Part shown: in pieces, positions 39,559-47,937 of the stretch
How the letters are laid out: each line of letters begins with the position of its first letter
Numbering within the stretch: position 1 is the stretch's first letter
Source of the DNA: Streptomyces sp. CNQ-509
GTDB lineage: Bacteria; Actinomycetota; Actinomycetes; Streptomycetales; Streptomycetaceae
NCBI RefSeq assembly: GCF_001011035.1
Contig: NZ_CP011492.1
Location: 7,123,447 to 7,187,446 of the forward strand
DNA length: 64,000 bases
Reading direction: 5' to 3'
Position numbers and translations under genes: made by a program
Notes under the pieces: generated by a model
The model's database searches: none
Told to the model about the DNA's origin: nothing
Seen by the model: only the letters and a program-made list of their open reading frames with translations

Positions 39559-41555
39559 GCGCGGGCGAAGAAGCGGGCCCCGGCGACCGGTTCGGCCCGT
39601 ACGAGGTGCTGCGGCTCCTGGGCCGCGGCGGCATGGGCGAGGTCTTCCTGGCCCGCTCGCCCGCCGGGCGGCCGGTCGCGGTGAAGACCCTGCTCTCCGA
39701 GACCGCGCCGCTGGGCGCGGCGGAGCGCGCGCGGTTCGCCCGCGAGATCGCGCTCGCCCGCCGGGCCGGCGGCCCCCACACAGCCGCGGTCATCGACGCG
39801 GACCCGGAGGCGGCGGTGCCGTGGATGGCGACGGAGTACGTCGCCGCCCCCTCGCTCGGCGAACTGGTCCGCGACTGCGGGCTGCTGACCGGCCCCGCGG
39901 CGGTCGGCTGGGTCGGCGCGGGCGTGGCCGAGGCGCTGCTCGCGCTGCACGCCGTGGGCGTCGTCCACCGGGACGTCAAGCCGTCGAACGTGCTGCTGCC
40001 CCCGGCGGGGCCGAAGGTCGTCGACTTCGGCATCGCGCACGCCGCCGACCTCACCCGCACGCAGGTCACGCTGGGCACCATCGCCTTCACCTCGCCCGAG
40101 CAGGCCCGCGGCGAGCCCAGCACGGCGGCGTCCGACGTGTACGCGCTGGGCGCCACGCTCTTCCACCTCGCCACCGGGCACCCGCCGTACCCCGAGAGCG
40201 AGCCGCTGCAACTGCTGGTCAGGGTGGCCGAGGCGCGCGTCGAACTCGCCGGACTGCCCCCGCAGCTCGACGACCTGATCCGCCCCTGCCTCCGGCTGGC
40301 GCCGGCCGACCGGCCCGCGGTGCGGGAGCTGCTACGGGACCTGACGGCCCGCGTCGCCGACGCGCCCGGCGCGGTCGGCGGCGCGGGGCTGCTGCCGGGG
40401 GAGTGGCGGGAGCGGATCGCGGCGTACGAGCGCACGGGCGCCGCCGCGGCGGCGGAGGCGGAGACGGCCCCGGCGCTGGCGGACGCCCGCCCGGCACCGG
40501 CGCCACCGGCTCGGAAGCCCGTCCCGCCGGAGCCGGCGGGACGGCCCGAGCAGGCCGAACGAGCCGGACCGACCGAACCGCCCGAGCAGGCCGAACCGCC
40601 CGAGCAGGCCGAACCGCCCGAGCAGGCCGAACCGCCCGAGCAGGCGGAACCGTCCGAGCAGGCCGGACCGGCCGCGGAGCGCGGGCCCGCCGCCGCGGCG
40701 GCCACCGGGACCCTCCCCCTGCGCGCCGGCGCCTCCGAGCCCGGCCCGGGCCCCGGCGACCCGGGCGCCGCCACGACCGCGCCCGCCCCGGTCCGTGCCG
40801 GCGGCAAGAGGGCCGCCACCGCGCCGCTGCTGTCCTCCCGCGCACCGGCCAGGCTCGCCGCGTTGACGGTCCTGCTCTGCCTCGGCGTCGTCGTCGCCCT
40901 CCTCATCGACCGGCTCCCCGACGACACCCCCGAAGCCCGCGGTTCCGCCCCGCCCGCCTCCCCCGCCGCCGGTACGCCCGCCGCACAGGACCCGGCGCCG
41001 CCCACCACCCCGGCCCCCGTCGCCACCCCGCCGAAGAACGAGATCGCCGGGGTGGAGAAGGGCGACTGCCTCAGCATCAGCCAGCCTGCCGACCGCAACC
41101 TGGCCATGTGGGACCCGTGGTCCGGAGTGGAGGAACTGGACCCCGTGCCCTGCGACTCCGGCAGGGCGTACATGAAGGTGACCTCGCTCCGCTGGACCGA
41201 GACCTTCGCCGACCCGGTGTGCCCGCGCAGCGAGGCCCGCGACGAGTTCTCCGTCGACTACGACCCCGGCGACGGGAGTTACAGCGACGCCGCCGTCGCG
41301 GTCTGCGTCGCGCGGCAGTTCCGGGCGGGGCAGTGCTTCCCCGGCCTCTACGCGGCCGACGACATGTCGGAGAGCGCCGCGAGCCTGCTGTCCGTGACGC
41401 GCTGCAGCAAGAGCGAGATCCCCGGGATCGACAACCGCATGTACCGGATCACCGGCGTGGAGCCGCTGGCGGAACCGCAGACCTGCCCACCCGGCTCGGA
41501 CACCTACTGGGCCTTCACGGAACGCGGCTTCGCGCTCTGCGCGGGCATGCTCTGA
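39555..41555 (+). CDS. Receptor-like Ser/Thr protein kinase 2
   Basis: The 666-residue protein starts at a GTG overlapping the first kinase stop. The kinase domain (about 12-275) has LGRGGMGEVFLA, VAVKT, HRDVKPSN (Asp140), VVDFGIAHA, SPEQARG. A long linker contains PEQAEP repeats (about 343-372), then a membrane helix at about 432-455 (LAALTVLLCLGVVVALLIDR). The extracellular Cys-containing domain is homologous to that of kinase 1 (GDCLSISQP, VPCDSGRAYMKV, QFRAGQCFPG). The two kinases look like an in situ duplication that has diverged. The ectodomain has no recognised ligand family. Confidence 0.9.
   Translation: MSAGEEAGPGDRFGPYEVLRLLGRGGMGEVFLARSPAGRPVAVKTLLSETAPLGAAERARFAREIALARRAGGPHTAAVIDADPEAAVPWMATEYVAAPSLGELVRDCGLLTGPAAVGWVGAGVAEALLALHAVGVVHRDVKPSNVLLPPAGPKVVDFGIAHAADLTRTQVTLGTIAFTSPEQARGEPSTAASDVYALGATLFHLATGHPPYPESEPLQLLVRVAEARVELAGLPPQLDDLIRPCLRLAPADRPAVRELLRDLTARVADAPGAVGGAGLLPGEWRERIAAYERTGAAAAAEAETAPALADARPAPAPPARKPVPPEPAGRPEQAERAGPTEPPEQAEPPEQAEPPEQAEPPEQAEPSEQAGPAAERGPAAAAATGTLPLRAGASEPGPGPGDPGAATTAPAPVRAGGKRAATAPLLSSRAPARLAALTVLLCLGVVVALLIDRLPDDTPEARGSAPPASPAAGTPAAQDPAPPTTPAPVATPPKNEIAGVEKGDCLSISQPADRNLAMWDPWSGVEELDPVPCDSGRAYMKVTSLRWTETFADPVCPRSEARDEFSVDYDPGDGSYSDAAVAVCVARQFRAGQCFPGLYAADDMSESAASLLSVTRCSKSEIPGIDNRMYRITGVEPLAEPQTCPPGSDTYWAFTERGFALCAGML
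40581..40670 (+). repeat. In-frame 18-bp repeats encoding PEQAEP
   Basis: Five tandem 18-bp units of the type CCCGAGCAGGCCGAACCG encode four PEQAEP units and a diverged SEQAGP within the linker of kinase 2. Nearly identical units indicate recent slippage; copy number may vary between strains. Confidence 0.75.
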
Positions 41556-41620
41556 ACCCGCCGCACGCCGCCCGCGCAGCGACCGGTAGCGTGCCCGCGA
41601 GCGGCGAGGGGAGACCACTG

Positions 41621-43078
41621 GTGCGGGGGGACGGGCGGGGCACGCACGGCGCGCCCGACCTGCGGCGGTTGCCGGCCGCGGCCGCCGCGACGGTTGCGGA
41701 GGAGCCGGCGGACCCGGAGGTCGTGGCGGAGGCGCGGCGCCGCAAGGAGGCCGCGCTGCTGGACTTCGGTACCGGGCAGAGCGTCGTGGCCTCGTGGCTG
41801 TATACGAAGTGCCACCGCCACCTCGCCACCACCGTGATCCCCACCGCCGCCGTCACGGCCACCGGCGACGGCCGCTGCACGTTGCTCTACAACCCGTACT
41901 TCTTCGCCTCGCTGGACTTCGAGGGCGTCAAGTTCGTGCTGTTCCACGAGGCGCGGCACCTCATGCACCGGCACCTGTACGTGGACGAGGAACTGCGCTC
42001 CGACCCGGTGTTCACGCTCGCCGCCGAGGTGGCGATCAACCACGTCGCGCTGCGCCGGCTGGGCCGCACCGCGTTACCGGAGGCGGTGCCGGAAGGCGGC
42101 GGCCCGCCCGAGCCGGTGGGCGTCGACCCGGCCGCGGTGTACCGCGCGTACCGGGACGACCTGCGGGAACAGGGGCTGGCCCCGCTGCCGTACGACGAGT
42201 TCATCCGCACCGACCTGACGGCTTACGGCGAACTCCGCCGCATGAAGGCCCCCGGCACGCCGCCGTCCGGCTACTGCGTGCACCTCGCCGGCGGCGCCGC
42301 CGGCACCGAAGTCCCGCTGGACCCCGAGACCGTCGGGCAGGTCGGCGACGACGTGCTGCGCGAGGTGATGCAGTCCGCGCTGCGCGGCGGCCGGCCGGCC
42401 CGCGACGAACTGCTCGGCCTCGCCGACCGCACCGCGGACGGCGGCGAGCGGTTCAGCCGGCTGTGGGGCCGCCTCGGACTCGACAAGCTGCGCGGCAGCA
42501 CGCCCCGTACGCGCCGGGTCGACTGGTGGCAGCGGTGGCTCACCGACGTGCTCGCCTCCAAGCTCACCGAGAGCGAGCGGCTCGTCTACCCGAAGAAGCA
42601 GGGCGCGATCGTCCTCGCGCTCGGCCACGAGCCGATGCTCACCCGCCGCGGCCCGGAGCGGACGAAGGTGGTGCTCGTCGCGTTCGACACCTCGGGGTCC
42701 ATGCCCGACGCGGTGGTCGAGTGGCTGACCACCCTGGTCGGGCAGACGGACGGGGTGGAGAGCCACTGGCTCTCCTTCGACGGCACCGTGATGCCGTTCA
42801 TTCCCGGGGAGCGGGTGGCGGGCGGCGGCGGCACGGACTTCCGCTGCGTCGTCGACTACGCGGAAGGCCGGCTGGAGGTCGCGGGGAAGCCCTTCCCGCA
42901 CGAGCCCGACGCGGTGATCGTCGTCACCGACGGCTACGCGCCCCACGTGACCCCCGCCGACCCCGACCGCTGGATCTGGCTGATCACCGACGGCGGCGAC
43001 GACTGGCCGGAGCGGCACCACCGCCCGATGGCGTGCCACCGGGTCACGTCCGAACGACAGCAGAGGAGAAACGCCTAG
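41621..43078 (+). CDS. vWA-like protein with N-terminal HExxH domain (DUF2201 type)
   Basis: The 485-residue protein starts at a GTG with GAGGGGAG 8 nt upstream. The N-terminal half is a putative metallopeptidase domain: VKFVLFHEARHLMHRH (His109-Glu-x-x-His113) and a DPVFTLAAEVAINHVAL helix. The C-terminal half is a vWA-like fold: VLVAFDTSGSMPDAV (MIDAS DxSGS, Asp356), HWLSFDGTV, GGGGTDFR and IVVTDGYAP. This HExxH/vWA-like pair is known from proteins encoded beside MoxR-type AAA ATPases, as here. It probably works with the next gene as substrate-binding or protease partner. Its stop TAG shares one base with the next start (TAGTG). Confidence 0.88.
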   Translation: MRGDGRGTHGAPDLRRLPAAAAATVAEEPADPEVVAEARRRKEAALLDFGTGQSVVASWLYTKCHRHLATTVIPTAAVTATGDGRCTLLYNPYFFASLDFEGVKFVLFHEARHLMHRHLYVDEELRSDPVFTLAAEVAINHVALRRLGRTALPEAVPEGGGPPEPVGVDPAAVYRAYRDDLREQGLAPLPYDEFIRTDLTAYGELRRMKAPGTPPSGYCVHLAGGAAGTEVPLDPETVGQVGDDVLREVMQSALRGGRPARDELLGLADRTADGGERFSRLWGRLGLDKLRGSTPRTRRVDWWQRWLTDVLASKLTESERLVYPKKQGAIVLALGHEPMLTRRGPERTKVVLVAFDTSGSMPDAVVEWLTTLVGQTDGVESHWLSFDGTVMPFIPGERVAGGGGTDFRCVVDYAEGRLEVAGKPFPHEPDAVIVVTDGYAPHVTPADPDRWIWLITDGGDDWPERHHRPMACHRVTSERQQRRNA

Positions 43079-45043
43079 TGGCCGCCGCGACACCGCCCGC
43101 CGCGACACCGCCGGAACCGCCCGCCGCGGGCAGGCAGTGGAGGGCGAACGCCACGTATCCGGAACCGCCCCAGGAGGGGCCGACCGCCAAGCTGGAGAAG
43201 TTCATCGACGCGATGATCGCCACCGGCCAGACCGGGCAGATCTTCGGCGAGCACGGCATCGGCAAGACGTCCACCTTCGTCTCGTACGTGCCGAAGCAAC
43301 CCCGGCACCGGCCTGGTGGTCCTGCCCGCGGCCAACCTCGCCCCGGACGACCTGCTGATCAACGCCCCCGTACGCGACGAGCGCAGCGGCGAACTGGCCC
43401 TGCGGCAGCTCGTGATGCGCCAGCTCACCCCCGGCACCCCGTTCGTCCTCCTCGTCGACGACTCCCTCCAGGCGGGCAACACCGTCCAGTCCCAGCTCAT
43501 GCAGATGGCCTGCAACTGGACCCTCGGCGAGTACGACCTGCGCGAGCTGGGCTGCGTCGGGGTGTTCCTCACCGACAACGAGTCGCTCGCCGAGACCAGC
43601 GTGCGCCGCTCCGACCTGGCGATCCTGGACCGGATGGTGACCCTCCGGCTGTCCGCCAACGACACCGCGTGGCGGTACGCGCTGGCCGCCCGGTTCCCCG
43701 ACTGGGACCTGCGTGAGGTGTTCCGGCAGTGGGCCGCCCTCGACCCGCACCTGCGCGGCCTGCTCTCGCCGCGCACCCTCCAGCACGTACTCGACTGCGC
43801 CCGCGCCGGCTTCCCGCTGGCCTGGGGGCTGCCGCTGCACAACGGCCGCCGGCTGGCGCTGGTCGGGACCGGCGCCGAGGGCGCAGGCGGCGCGCCGGGC
43901 CGGGACCGTACGGACGAAGTCCTCAACGCCATCGCCGCGGCGGTCGGCGCAGCCAACCCCGCCACGGTGACCGACCCGGTCCGCCGCATCCTCAGGGCCG
44001 CCGCGGCACACCGCTGGGCGGTGCTGCTCCAGGGGCCGCCCGGCTGCGGCAAGACGGAGATCGCCAAGCAGGTCGCCCGGGAGGAGACCGGCCGCGAGCC
44101 GGTGTACTTCTCGCTGCCGGTGACCAACGTCGAGGACCTGTGCGTACCCGTGCCGACCGCGGACGGCGCGCTGGAGGCGATGCTCGCCAGGTCGCTGCTC
44201 GACCCCGAGCCGAAGGTGCTCATCTGGGACGAGTACAACCGGCCCAAGGACAAGGCGACGTACGCGAAGCTGATGGAGATCACCCAGGAGTGGACGCTCG
44301 CGGGCCGCGAACTGCCCGGGCTGCGCGCGCAGGTGGCGCTCCAGAACCCGCCCTACCACCTGGGCCGCAAGATGCTCGTCAGCAGCAACAACGTCGCCCA
44401 GGCCAGCCGGTTCACGGTCAGCTACGAGGTGCGGCCGGAGGACATCCCGGCCAACGAGTGGCTGATCTCGACGTACGGGGAGACCGCCGAGACCGTCCTC
44501 GAATGGTGGAAGAACGACATCGACGACGAGGGCCGCGACTGGGTCACCAAGCGCACCCTGGAACGGCTCATCAAGCTGCACCGCGCCGGCATGCCGCTGG
44601 AGCAGGGGCTGATCTACCTCGGCGACGGCGAGTACGCGCCGGTGCCGCTCTCCGGCCTTGAGGCGCGGCTCGCGGAGCGGCCGCAGATCGGGCTGGCGGA
44701 GCTGGCCGCCGACCTGGCGGGCTGGCAGGCCCGGCTGGCGGCGGCCGCCGAGACGTCCGCGGAGGGCACCAACGACACCGACCTGGTGCACCAGGTGTTC
44801 TCCCACGCGGAGGTGTCGCAGCTCGAACGGCACCTCGACGTGGTGGCGCGGCTGCTGCCGCACCTGCCGCCCAAGCTGCGCGCCACCTACCTCGTGGGCC
44901 AGGCGCAGGCGCGCCAGCGCTTCTGGATCACCGCCCTGGCCAGGATGGGCGAACTGGCCGCCGGCCCCGCCTACTCCTTGTCCTCAGCTTCCTCTTCCCC
45001 CTCCCCTTCCTCTTCGTCCTCGTCTTCGTCTTCGTCTTCGTAG
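43078..45043 (+). CDS. Two-domain AAA+ ATPase (MoxR-like partner) with apparent 1-nt frameshift
   Basis: The gene starts at a GTG after AGAGGAGA. The first domain has Walker A GEHGIGKTS near residue 56. After SYVPKQP the frame must shift at the CCCC run 43300-43303 to continue as GTGLVVLPAANLAPDDLL with Walker B FVLLVDDS. The second AAA domain has Walker A GPPGCGKTE, Walker B VLIWDEYNRP and sensor-1 LVSSNNVAQA. A helical C-terminus ends in a Ser-rich tail that overlaps the convergent gene. Removing one C restores the full length of about 655 residues. Either a sequencing error or a recent mutation. It should act with the vWA-like protein as an ATP-driven remodelling machine. Confidence 0.8.
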
Positions 45044-46869
45044 TAGTGGTCCTCCCAGTTCTCGTCGATGTCGTCCTCGCTGAACGGGCGGACCATCGGC
45101 ACCGCGACGGTGGACTGCTCGTGGTCCACCGTCCAGGAGTTGCGGAAGAAGTCGAACTTCAGGTGGAAGAGGCCGTCGTGCTCGGTGAAGAGGATCGGCG
45201 GCACGAGGAAGTGCGCCACGTCCACGGTCGCCGCCGTGGTGACGAAGTCCTCCGCCGGGGGCACGGGCGGACCGCCCTGGCAGGACGCGAAGTTCACCGG
45301 CTCCGGCGCCTTGCCGCCCAGCACGTGAATGCGGTTGCCCTCGACGACGAACCGGTCCGGGTCGAGCACCACGTCCTCGCCGAGCATCATCACCGGCGCC
45401 GGCAGCACCTCCGCCTTGGCGGCGTCCTGCGCCCGCACGTAGTGCCCGATCACGTCGGCGTTGCGCGAGGTGTCGAAGTGCGGTCCAAGGAGGCCGCCGT
45501 CGCAGATGCCGCACGCGCAGTCGGGCATGTCCTCGGTGGCGGGCTGCTCGGGCTCCGGGAACAGCATGCTCTTGTCGAACGGCGCGACGGGTGACGTGCC
45601 GCCGCTCTCCTCCAGGAACGCCGGTATCCAGTCGGTGCCCTCGGCCTCGACCACCGTCGTCTCGCACGCCGCGCGGAACGCCTCGTCGCCGACCTTGCAG
45701 TTGAAGTAGTCCAGCAGCGTGATCGCCGCGCACGCGGCCGGCGACAGGTCGCCGGACGCGGGGAACCAGAAGTCGTGCCCGTTCGCGACGAAGTCCAGCC
45801 CGCGGAACCTCTTGTGCAGGAACGGCTCGCCGGCCGCGCCCGCGCCGAGGTCGCCGCTCCAGTGCGCCGCGGCGACCCGGTTGTAGTAGTCGTCGGCGTA
45901 CCGGGCGAGTTCGGGCGCGAAGACGCTCTCGCCGGTCAGGTAGCACGCCTTGGCGAAGAGGGCGCCGATCTCCGGGTCGTGCGCGGCGTCCGGTGCGGTG
46001 AAGACCAGCTCCGTGCGGAGGAAGACCTTGCGGCCTTCCAGGTACGGGGCGCCTTCGTGCTCGTACCGCTGATCGAAGATCACGCAGGTGAAGGGGGCGA
46101 TGTCGGTGAGCGCGGCACCGCCGGTGAGGTCCAGAGCGGGGCTGCCCGTGCCGCCGGTGAGGTACAGCAGCACGGTGTAGCGGGAGACGTGCCCGCGCGA
46201 CCGGTCGTAGTACGGGGTGTCGCGGTGGCGGTGGAAGTTGGCGTCGTCCGGCTCGAAGCGGTTGCACCGGAAGACGGGGTTGACGTGCGCGAAGCCGTCG
46301 AGCCGTGTCCGGGGCAGGGCCTCCGTCACCGCCTTGGTCAGGGCCTCGGCGAGGAGGGCCGAGTGGAAGATGAAGCGGTCGCCGCCGCGGGAGCCGCTGT
46401 TGAGCGGCGGCACGTAGAGATCGAGGCCGTCCAGGCCCGCCAGCCGCGCCCGCGCCGCCGCGGGCAGCCCGATCGAGAAGGAGTAGGCCCCCTCCGCGAA
46501 CTCCGTGCGGTCCGTCAGCTCGAACTCCAGCCCGGCGTCGGCGAAGAGCCGGTCGAGCGGGAGGATGTTCTCGTACGTACGGAAGGACATCTCCCGCGGG
46601 TCCGCGAAGACGGCGGCCAGATACGGCGCCGCCTCGCTGGGCCGCGCGAACAGGTCGCGCACGCCCGCGTCGATGCGCTCGGCGTCGACGAAGCGGACGG
46701 CCTTGAACCGGGCCGTCGGATGCCAGGAGACCGCCAGCCCGTCGAGCACGGCGGCGGGCTCGGCGTCGGTGGCGTCGACCAGCGTGCGATACCGGTCGAC
46801 CTCCTCGGCGGGCGCCCGCCCGGCGGCGGTGGACAGGGCGAAGAACCGGTCGCGGAGCTCGGTGCTCAC
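44971..46869 (-). CDS. 2-oxoglutarate/Fe(II) dioxygenase-like protein with acidic tail
   Basis: The 632-residue protein starts at a GTG after GGAGGAG. Residues about 100-300 form a prolyl-4-hydroxylase-like jelly roll: FHRHRDTPYYDRSRGHVSRY (His215-x-Asp217), FTCVIFDQRYEHEGAPY (distal His271) and GRKVFLRTELVFT (Arg285, 2OG binding). The remaining 330 residues contain CACGICDGG and a beta-rich part of unknown fold, and the tail is almost only Asp/Glu. Such enzymes hydroxylate proteins or small molecules. It overlaps the upstream LRR gene by 4 nt. The acidic tail is antisense to the Ser-rich tail of the AAA gene (73-bp overlap). Confidence 0.8.
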   Translation of the reverse strand: MSTELRDRFFALSTAAGRAPAEEVDRYRTLVDATDAEPAAVLDGLAVSWHPTARFKAVRFVDAERIDAGVRDLFARPSEAAPYLAAVFADPREMSFRTYENILPLDRLFADAGLEFELTDRTEFAEGAYSFSIGLPAAARARLAGLDGLDLYVPPLNSGSRGGDRFIFHSALLAEALTKAVTEALPRTRLDGFAHVNPVFRCNRFEPDDANFHRHRDTPYYDRSRGHVSRYTVLLYLTGGTGSPALDLTGGAALTDIAPFTCVIFDQRYEHEGAPYLEGRKVFLRTELVFTAPDAAHDPEIGALFAKACYLTGESVFAPELARYADDYYNRVAAAHWSGDLGAGAAGEPFLHKRFRGLDFVANGHDFWFPASGDLSPAACAAITLLDYFNCKVGDEAFRAACETTVVEAEGTDWIPAFLEESGGTSPVAPFDKSMLFPEPEQPATEDMPDCACGICDGGLLGPHFDTSRNADVIGHYVRAQDAAKAEVLPAPVMMLGEDVVLDPDRFVVEGNRIHVLGGKAPEPVNFASCQGGPPVPPAEDFVTTAATVDVAHFLVPPILFTEHDGLFHLKFDFFRNSWTVDHEQSTVAVPMVRPFSEDDIDENWEDHYYEDEDEDEDEEEGEGEEEAEDKE

Positions 46870-47819
46870 ACGCTCCTCCAATAACTGCGCAGTACGGGCG
46901 GGAGTGCGGACGCGGCGGCGAGCCGGCGTGCGCCGGCTTCGCCGACGTCCGCGGCGTAGAGCAGGAGCCGGGTGAGCGAACCGAGGAACGGCGCCGCGAG
47001 CAGCGCCTCGGCGCCCTCCTCGCCGATCGCGTTGTAACGCAGGTCGAGTTCGGTGAGGTCGCCGAAGGCGTGCAGGGCACGCACCCCCTTCGCGGTGAGC
47101 GCGTTGTGCTGGAGGTGCAGGCGGCGGGCGCCGGTGAAGAAGGGGTTGGCCGCCAGCGCGGCCAGGCCGCTGTCCCCGACGTGGCAGTACCGCAGGTCGA
47201 GCGCGCCGATCCGGCCGGGCGCCGCCGGCGCCGCGAGGGTCCGGCCCCCGGCCGCCTCGGCGCGGAAGTACGAGGACACCGCCAGCGCCTTGGCACCCAG
47301 CGCCCCGACGCGGAGATAGGACAGGTCGACGGAGGTGAACGCGGCCAGGTCGAGCGTCGCGAGGGTGCCCGCCTCGACCTCGGCGGACGGCAGCGGCTCG
47401 CCGTCCTCGTCCGTGTCGTCGTCCCAGTAGTCGAACTCCGCCGGGTCGCTCTCCGGCGGCACGATCTTCAGCGTGGTCGCGAACGGCGCGACCCGCAGGG
47501 CCTGTTCGATCAGCATGGGCGCGTCGTCGTCCCATTCGACGGCGATCGCGGTGGCGAACCCGTGCCGCCGCTCCCGGGCGCTGACCCCCTCCGGCAGCTC
47601 CGCGTCCCAGCTCTCCCGGTGCTCCGCCACCAGCGCGTCGATCTCCCGCTCGACCGCCTTCCGGCGGCTGCCCGGCGCGACGCGCGCCCGCCGCTCCGCC
47701 AGCCGGATCAGCTCCGCGCGGGGGTCGCCGCGCTCCTGCAGCCGGTCGCCGTAGACCAGCCAGGACGCCAGGTCGTCCGGGCGCTCCCGCAGTGTTCTCT
47801 CAAGGGCCCCTAAGGTCAT
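46866..47819 (-). CDS. TIGR02996-domain leucine-rich-repeat protein
   Basis: The 317-residue protein starts at an ATG. Residues 1-60 are a TIGR02996 'repeat-companion' domain (ALERTLRERPDDLASWLVYG DRLQERGDPRAELIRLAERR). The C-terminal half has ribonuclease-inhibitor-like LRRs (FTSVDLSYLRVGALGAKALA, IGALDLRYCHVGDSGLAALA, RRLHLQHNALTAKGVRALHA, LTELDLRYNAIGEEGAEALL). It is a scaffold-type protein, cytoplasmic, with no catalytic motif. TIGR02996 proteins in actinobacteria and planctomycetes often accompany kinases and modifiers. It is translationally coupled to the 2OG dioxygenase, so it probably supplies its protein target recognition. Confidence 0.85.
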   Translation of the reverse strand: MTLGALERTLRERPDDLASWLVYGDRLQERGDPRAELIRLAERRARVAPGSRRKAVEREIDALVAEHRESWDAELPEGVSARERRHGFATAIAVEWDDDAPMLIEQALRVAPFATTLKIVPPESDPAEFDYWDDDTDEDGEPLPSAEVEAGTLATLDLAAFTSVDLSYLRVGALGAKALAVSSYFRAEAAGGRTLAAPAAPGRIGALDLRYCHVGDSGLAALAANPFFTGARRLHLQHNALTAKGVRALHAFGDLTELDLRYNAIGEEGAEALLAAPFLGSLTRLLLYAADVGEAGARRLAAASALPPVLRSYWRSV

Positions 47820-47937
47820 TGCCGGAGGCTAACAGCGGGCACTGACACAGCGGTTCGCCCCCCGCACGGGCACGCGGACGGGCGGCCGAGCGGGGCGGCT
47901 CCGCGCCCGGATGCGACACTGCCGGGGAGGTGGTCGC

